Source: Bradyrhizobium genomosp. I (2014) (GTDB taxonomy: Bacteria; Pseudomonadota; Alphaproteobacteria; Rhizobiales; Xanthobacteraceae). From it: a DNA stretch of 34,440 nucleotides. Position numbers and translations under genes: made by a program. Each line of letters begins with the position of its first letter. Position 1 is the first letter of the stretch. Below are positions 30,642-34,440 of this stretch, piece by piece. A model generated the notes under the pieces. The model had not been told where the DNA came from. It saw only the letters and a program-made list of their open reading frames with translations, and did no database searches. The stretch spans positions 1 to 34,440 of the forward strand of contig NZ_AJQE01000366.1 in NCBI RefSeq assembly GCF_000261685.1, given 5' to 3'.

Positions 30642-31196
30642 ATGGCTCATCACTGCCGACGTTGCCGCTCGAAGCTTTCCGCTCCGGCGTCGAACCCCTT
30701 GGACGCCTTCTGCAGCAAGGGCTGCGCCCGGCTCCACTACCGGGATCGGTGCGTCGTCTGCGAAGGGCGGAAAGTTGGCAAGGGGTTGGCCTGCAACCAC
30801 CCCAGGTGCCGGTCCGCGTTGGCGGCCAAAAAGCGCTACGGGACCCTGGGGAGGCTACTACCTACCAGCCGTAAAAAGTTTGGCTCCGGGACCCCTATAA
30901 AACAAGCACTTTCCGAAGCCCCCGACGGCCGTCCGACCTGCCGAATTGTCGCCGGATCAGTGAGCCCGGAGCAGCTGAGGCTGGCCACCATCGGCGCCGC
31001 GTTCGGCAGCTGTGCCTTCATGCAAGACCGCAGGCTCAATAAACGCCACCGGCTCGCGGACGAGCGGGCCGAGATCGAGGCGAACGGCGAGTTCGACGAG
31101 CCCGAGTGGCGAGAGACTGTCAGTTCTGGAGGCGTCAGGGCCTTCATCAAGGTCAGGGAGCACTACGAGGCAGAACGATCGGCGGATGTCACATGA
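30642..31196 (+). CDS. Zinc-ribbon protein of phage-like element
   Basis: The 184-residue product starts MAHHCRRCRSKLSAPASNPL, DAFCSKGCARLHYRDRCVVC and EGRKVGKGLACNHPRCRS. It has cysteine pairs CRRC, CSKGC, CVVC and a CNHPRC, enough for two zinc sites in the first 60 residues. The rest has PDGRPTCRIVAGSVSPEQLR, a helix-rich centre (IGAAFGSCAFMQDRRLNKRH) and a C-terminal EWRETVSSGGVRAFIKVREH segment. Role unknown; nucleic-acid binding is a fair guess. It starts 13 bp after the excisionase-like gene and its stop overlaps the next start (ATGA). Confidence 0.72.
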   Translation: MAHHCRRCRSKLSAPASNPLDAFCSKGCARLHYRDRCVVCEGRKVGKGLACNHPRCRSALAAKKRYGTLGRLLPTSRKKFGSGTPIKQALSEAPDGRPTCRIVAGSVSPEQLRLATIGAAFGSCAFMQDRRLNKRHRLADERAEIEANGEFDEPEWRETVSSGGVRAFIKVREHYEAERSADVT

Positions 31197-31375
31197 TCAC
31201 CGCCGAGCAAATCATCATCGAGAGAGATGACGGCCTGTACGAGGTCGGCTTGCACCAGCCGATTGGGCCATTCGAGACACGTCAATTCGCCTTGGCCGTC
31301 GCAGCCCACGAGACGGCCCCGTCCGCACGGCTGCATCGAAATTCCCGACATCGCGAGGATATCACCAATGGCTGA
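31193..31375 (+). CDS. Small phage-element protein, 60 aa
   Basis: ATG 31193 overlaps the preceding TGA. The product starts MITAEQIIIERDDGLYEVGL, continues HQPIGPFETRQFALAVAAHE and has a basic tail with HRNSRHREDITNG. The first 40 residues look like a small beta-hairpin and helix protein ('dG.yeV.l....GPFet+.FA.av'), a pattern I associate with short proteins in rhizobial prophages. It overlaps the next gene by 8 bp. Function unknown. Confidence 0.68.
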   Translation: MITAEQIIIERDDGLYEVGLHQPIGPFETRQFALAVAAHETAPSARLHRNSRHREDITNG

Positions 31376-31616
31376 AGTCGTTCCGTTTCCGATGGCGCGC
31401 CGGCGGACATTTATCGCGCGCCAGGCGCAGATCGCCGCAGGGATGAGACAGGAAGCTGGCGAGAGATACATCCAACACCAACTCAAGACGCAAGCGCAAA
31501 CTATGCGCCGTAGAGGCATCGACGAAGAAGTTATTTCGCGCGAGCTCCGCTGCATGGATGCGGCGATCCGGGCTAACCTTTTCATGTCGATGCCTACGCC
31601 CAAGGGGCGCGCATGA
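31368..31616 (+). CDS. DUF6074-like protein, 82 aa
   Basis: The product starts MAEVVPFPMARRRTFIARQA, continues QIAAGMRQEAGERYIQHQLK and TQAQTMRRRGIDEEVISREL and ends CMDAAIRANLFMSMPTPKG RA-type tail. The opening 'MAeViPFP.aRR..fi.rqA' and the 'q...q...mrrrGi....i..e...le.ai' helix are as I remember the DUF6074 family, found mainly in rhizobial prophages and integrative elements. It is basic and helical, with no known function. It is translationally coupled to genes on both sides (ATGA at 31613). Confidence 0.75.
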   Translation: MAEVVPFPMARRRTFIARQAQIAAGMRQEAGERYIQHQLKTQAQTMRRRGIDEEVISRELRCMDAAIRANLFMSMPTPKGRA

Positions 31617-32254
31617 GGGGGGCCATTACTGCTGTCGATAGCGGCGCCGATGCGCGGCGACACAGGCGCAAATTCATTAAAAGAGATGGCTACCCAGCTA
31701 CCGCGCTGATCTGGCGCGGCGCTAGAGCCAAGAGCGTCGCACTCCGCAAGTGGCGAGGCGGAGTAAGCCGCGCATTCTCTGCGCAGGCGTCGTGTCTGCG
31801 TGTTGCTTGGATATTGGAATGGCTGTTTGGGAAAGACGGCTTTGCTTTCCCGACAGACGCCTTTATTGCCCGCGAGACCGGAATGGCACTTAAGCATGTG
31901 CAGCGCGCTCTGACTGCCTTGGAGCGGAGCGGGGCCATTGTTCGAGCGAGCGTCTTCATCGACGGGCGTCCGCAGAGGAGAATTTGGCCCTGCTCCGCAG
32001 TGATACCCCCCGATGTCGGGGGTATGGCTACCCCCAAAGATGCAGCAGATATACCCCCGAACTTCGGGGGAGAGATATCTCAAGAAGGAAAGCGTCAGGC
32101 GAATCTGTCGAGTACTGTTTTAGAGGCCCGCAGGGCCGCACAGATCAGAGAACAGCGGTCTCTCGAAAGGATGCGCGCCGAAGGCGCGACGGCCGAAGGC
32201 CCGGCGAAGCCGCATCCGGCGCTCCGACGACTGCCATGGGGTGGGGACCTCTGA
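31613..32254 (+). CDS. Helix-turn-helix protein, possible replication initiator
   Basis: The 213-residue product has a basic N-terminus, then a winged-helix region SCLRVAWILEWLFGKDGFAF, PTDAFIARETGMALKHVQRA, LTALERSGAIVRASVFIDGR, the pattern of phage replication organisers and plasmid Rep-type HTH proteins. The following segment has repeated motifs (IPPDVGGMATP, DIPPNFGGEIS) encoded by palindromic DNA. The C-terminus is charged (ARRAAQIREQRSLERMRAEG). As in phage lambda O, a replication origin could lie within the gene. That comparison is inference. It is coupled to the preceding gene by ATGA. Confidence 0.62.
   Translation: MRGAITAVDSGADARRHRRKFIKRDGYPATALIWRGARAKSVALRKWRGGVSRAFSAQASCLRVAWILEWLFGKDGFAFPTDAFIARETGMALKHVQRALTALERSGAIVRASVFIDGRPQRRIWPCSAVIPPDVGGMATPKDAADIPPNFGGEISQEGKRQANLSSTVLEARRAAQIREQRSLERMRAEGATAEGPAKPHPALRRLPWGGDL
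32003..32070. repeat. Iteron-like palindromes inside the HTH gene
   Basis: ATACCCCCCGA/TCGGGGGTAT (32003-32025) and ATACCCCCGAA/TTCGGGGG (32051-32070) are two GC-armed palindromes 48 bp apart, with a single half-site CTACCCCC at 32029-32035 between. They stand out from the surrounding codon pattern. Confidence 0.6.
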
Positions 32255-32713
32255 TGGCCAATGTAGCTGCGAGTCGCGCCAAGTGGCGCAGGCCTTTGGC
32301 CTCAGCGACGCCTTCGGCGCCGCTCTCTCAATCCCTAGCACGCGGCAGCCTCCGGATTCCGGTGAAGGGAAGAAGGAAGGGCGGGGCGCAGTATGCGTAT
32401 GCGCCAGTCCTGCCGGTGCAAACATCGAGCTGCAGGCAGATGGGCACCAACGCCCGTCAAATCGCCAACAGCCGCCTTCCTGATTTGGCTGCTGATACGC
32501 ATTCAGTCGTCGGCCGCTGTTCTCGCGGTCGAGAACGATCGGACGCGCCACGGGCCACCGCTGGCCAGCTGAGGCGGCAAATACGCGCGATTTTTTCAAG
32601 GGACCGTACGGCACGCTCGACCCATGCGCGCCGGACGCGCCCGGCATTTCTGCATATTTGGGCCGGCCCGAGCCGGCCCTTCCGCTTCCGGTTTGACCAG
32701 TAGGAGTACAGGA
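32255..32713. other. Element interval without a convincing gene; terminator-like hairpin
   Basis: An ATG at 32254 overlaps the previous stop (TGATG) and opens 149 codons to 32703, but the composition (Arg/Ser/Ala-rich, few hydrophobic cores) looks like non-coding sequence, so I leave it out. GGGCCGGC/GCCGGCCC (32660-32679, 8 bp, four-base loop) followed by TTCCG could terminate the early transcript. A promoter for the gene at 32714 may lie near GATTTTTTCAAGGGACCGTA (32590-32610), without clear boxes. Confidence 0.4.
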
Positions 32714-33298
32714 ATGACCGAAACTACAGCGCCAGTTTTCGTTTCCCAGATCGAACTCGCTCGCGACCTGAAGCTGACGGATCGGCGAATCCGTCAACTG
32801 GTCGACGAGAGAATTTTGCCCCGCGCGCGCGACGAGGGCTACGACCTGGAACTGTCACGTCAGCGTTATCAGCTTTACACCCGCGGCACCGACCGTGATT
32901 GGGACCGTTGTTTCGACGAGGCCGAGGACTTGGCGCGGGTGGCCGGGGAGTTGAACGACCGGGCATTCGAGGACGATGCCGGCCTCGATGATGTCAAAGC
33001 CGCGAGCATCGCGATCCAGAGAAGTACGGTGCTGATGTCATTTTTGACAGCCGCTAAGTCCAAGTCGCAGCCGGAACGCGAGCTATTCTGGAAAATCTGG
33101 GATCGCGAGGAAGGCCAAGCCCTGGGGGCGCTATTTGCGCGTGCCATGAAGCTCATGGGGAAGACGCACCTCAGGACAGACGAAGGCGAGCTGATCGAGA
33201 TCGTTCCAGCGGAGAAGCGGGTCGCGAAGAAGCGCAGCGGACGACCGAAGGCGCACAGGCCCGGCCGGCGGACGAAAAGTTCGTCTCAGCGCCGGTAG
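32714..33298 (+). CDS. Possible terminase small subunit (Nu1-like HTH)
   Basis: The 194-residue protein starts with VSQIELARDLKLTDRRIRQL and VDERILPRARDEGYDLELSR, QRYQLYTRG. This is an N-terminal winged helix like that of phage DNA-packaging Nu1 and terminase small subunits. A long helical segment (DLARVAGELNDRAFEDDAGL and IQRSTVLMSFLTAAKSKSQP) and a basic tail (KRVAKKRSGRPKAHRPGRRT) follow. It recognises DNA if the analogy holds. Size matches Nu1 (181 aa). No large terminase is visible before the window edge, so this remains a structural guess. Shine-Dalgarno AGGAG lies seven bases before ATG. Confidence 0.5.
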   Translation: MTETTAPVFVSQIELARDLKLTDRRIRQLVDERILPRARDEGYDLELSRQRYQLYTRGTDRDWDRCFDEAEDLARVAGELNDRAFEDDAGLDDVKAASIAIQRSTVLMSFLTAAKSKSQPERELFWKIWDREEGQALGALFARAMKLMGKTHLRTDEGELIEIVPAEKRVAKKRSGRPKAHRPGRRTKSSSQRR

Positions 33299-33315
33299 CG
33301 AAGGCAAGCCCGCCC

Positions 33316-33774
33316 ATGTCCAACGAGATCGATGAGCATATCGCACACCTCGAGGCGGCGCTCGACTACATGAAACGCATCGCGCAGCCCTCTGCGGCTT
33401 CACCAGGGCCAGTTGCTACTCCAAGTCGGAGGGCGGTCGCGAACGCGGTTCAGCCGCGGTGGGCCTTAGCCGCTCGTGCCTTTGCCGATCGATATCCCTT
33501 CAATCCGTGGTTGGTCCGCAGGATTTGCGCCAACCACGAGCGTAGAATCGACGCCAGCCACGATTGGGCTTGGGCCGTGAAGCTCGCCGGCACTTGGCAT
33601 GTCGACTATGACCGATTCAGCGAGTTCGCAGACAGGGTTGATCGCGGTTTGGCGTCGTTCGACTCGTCCGAGAAGTCGACATCGTCGCTGGCGAACGGCC
33701 GGCAACAGGACCAAAAAGATAGCAGCAATTCGAACGGTGACGATGAGGGAATGGTGGAAAGTGACCAAGACTGA
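33316..33774 (+). CDS. Phage-element hypothetical protein, 152 aa
   Basis: The product starts MSNEIDEHIAHLEAALDYMK, then has a low-complexity linker, a central PRWALAARAFADRYPFNPWL, VRRICANHERRIDASHDWAW and VKLAGTWHVDYDRFSEFADR segment, and a Ser/Asp/Gln-rich acidic tail. The middle (about 45-110) looks like a small globular helical domain with many Trp and Arg. No family is recognised. It follows the HTH gene by 17 bp and overlaps the next by 14 bp, so it belongs to the same operon. Confidence 0.62.
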   Translation: MSNEIDEHIAHLEAALDYMKRIAQPSAASPGPVATPSRRAVANAVQPRWALAARAFADRYPFNPWLVRRICANHERRIDASHDWAWAVKLAGTWHVDYDRFSEFADRVDRGLASFDSSEKSTSSLANGRQQDQKDSSNSNGDDEGMVESDQD

Positions 33775-34440
33775 GAAATTGCTTGAGCAAGCCAGGATCG
33801 ATCTCGACGCGACCAGCCGGGATCTGCTCGCACTGGAGCTAGCCAAGGCCGAGGCTTCCAAGACGTCGGCGGCATTCGCAAAATGGCGCTCGTCGGTCGA
33901 CGAAAAGACGAGTGAACGCGAGCGGCTTGAGATCTGCGTCTCGACGCTGGAGATCGAGGTCGAGCAACAGAAGAAGGATGCGGCGCGCGCCGATCTCGTG
34001 TCCCGCCGTGTCACTCTGGAGAAGCAAACCGCCGCGCTGGCTCGCAGGATCACCGACGAGGGCGCCAAGGCGGCCGCAGCGCTGGTTCAGCTGGCCGAGG
34101 AATCCAAGAGCAACGCCATGGACGTAGAGCGCCTCAATCGCGAGCTATCGGACGACGAGCAGCTGGTCAACGCGGACATCCTCGCACGCCACCGGGCCCC
34201 GCAGCCGCGAGAGAACCTCGACGAGAGCGTCGTCGACCTGTGGGTGTATGAGCGCACCAACGAATTGGTCTCCGATCCAGATTCTGTCGTCGAGCGCTCA
34301 TACGAGCGGGGGTACATACCGGGCACCGAGGTAGGCCGGAATCCCATTCCTGTGGTGCGCCGACGGTTCCGGCAAATCCGGTACATCGAGGGCGGTGAGC
34401 GCTCGTATGTCGAGCCATTGGCGACCGTCCTGCGGCTGGC
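33761..34440 (+). CDS. Coiled-coil phage-element protein, partial
   Basis: From GTG 33761 (AGGGA ten bases upstream; ATG 33743 is an alternative) the frame is open to the window edge, 226 residues without a stop. It starts VTKTEKLLEQARIDLDATSR, and residues up to about 125 form long helices with heptad-like spacing (LLALELAKAEASKTSAAFAK, ICVSTLEIEVEQQKKDAARA, TAALARRITDEGAKAAAALV). The next part is more mixed (DLWVYERTNELVSDPDSVVE, PIPVVRRRFRQIRYIEGGE). It may be a scaffold or a terminase-associated protein. The C-terminus is missing, so no firm name. Confidence 0.62.
   Translation, partial: MTKTEKLLEQARIDLDATSRDLLALELAKAEASKTSAAFAKWRSSVDEKTSERERLEICVSTLEIEVEQQKKDAARADLVSRRVTLEKQTAALARRITDEGAKAAAALVQLAEESKSNAMDVERLNRELSDDEQLVNADILARHRAPQPRENLDESVVDLWVYERTNELVSDPDSVVERSYERGYIPGTEVGRNPIPVVRRRFRQIRYIEGGERSYVEPLATVLRL

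Larger units (their letters stand above)
28375..34440. mobile_element. Left end of an integrated phage-like element
   Basis: The region begins at a tRNA-Arg 3' fragment and contains a tyrosine integrase, a divergent control region with a palindromic operator, an excisionase-like HTH protein, short coupled genes of phage type, an HTH protein with iteron-like repeats and a possible terminase small subunit. No capsid, portal or tail gene is visible before the right edge, so prophage, satellite or other integrative element cannot be told apart. The intact tRNA-Arg or the second att copy should lie beyond 34440. Confidence 0.75.

Noticed and set aside
32254..32703. Plus-strand frame of 149 codons starting on TGATG
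   Set aside because: The overlap with the previous stop is attractive, but the composition is non-coding in style and includes the translated hairpin at 32660-32679.

Overview
The window is high-GC alphaproteobacterial chromosome and most likely comes from Bradyrhizobium or a close relative in the Nitrobacteraceae. I infer this from recognised neighbours (double cold-shock protein, DUF192 protein, tRNA-Pro, NDUFS4-type complex I subunit, OpgC), from lineage-type small proteins (DUF3551, DUF6481, DUF2171, MXKDX repeats), and from dispersed intergenic palindromes that I remember as common in that group. No database was searched.

Positions 1 to about 8400 hold small genes set among non-coding structure: an HU protein, short membrane and secreted proteins, a Sir2 deacylase, a two-domain cold-shock protein, a DUF192 protein and tRNA-Pro(UGG). 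Two intergenic segments, 2294-2396 (minus) and 7562-7665 (plus), share an upstream box at identical spacing and two hairpins. Their stems differ by compensatory base changes, which points to a structured RNA family present twice here.

Positions 8400 to 13140 hold an eRF1-like 'translational machinery' protein, the glucan-modifying membrane protein OpgC, a complex I accessory subunit, an Lrp/AsnC regulator, a DUF3551 protein and an AraC-family regulator. The AraC gene is divergent from a leucine-degradation operon at 13253-18974. That operon encodes isovaleryl-CoA dehydrogenase, both methylcrotonyl-CoA carboxylase subunits and HMG-CoA lyase; the hydratase step is not encoded in it. A perfect 14-bp palindrome lies in the divergent promoter region. 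After two dispersed repeats comes a minus-strand TRAP transporter operon (dctPQM type), coupled by ATGA overlaps and with a Tat-like signal on its binding protein.

Positions 22400 to 28200 are accessory: an MXKDX-repeat protein, DUF6481, several small exported or membrane proteins, a proline-rich glycine-zipper protein, DUF2171, and an orphan protein of 424 residues with the motif order of fold-type-I PLP enzymes.

From 28375 to the right edge lies the left end of an integrated phage-like element. A 45-nt 3' fragment of a tRNA-Arg(UCU) gene marks the junction. It is followed by a tyrosine integrase, a gene of unknown function, a divergent control region with a perfect 17-bp operator-like palindrome, a small excisionase-like HTH protein, a zinc-ribbon protein, three translationally coupled genes ending in a helix-turn-helix protein whose gene contains iteron-like palindromes, a possible terminase small subunit and a coiled-coil protein cut by the window edge.
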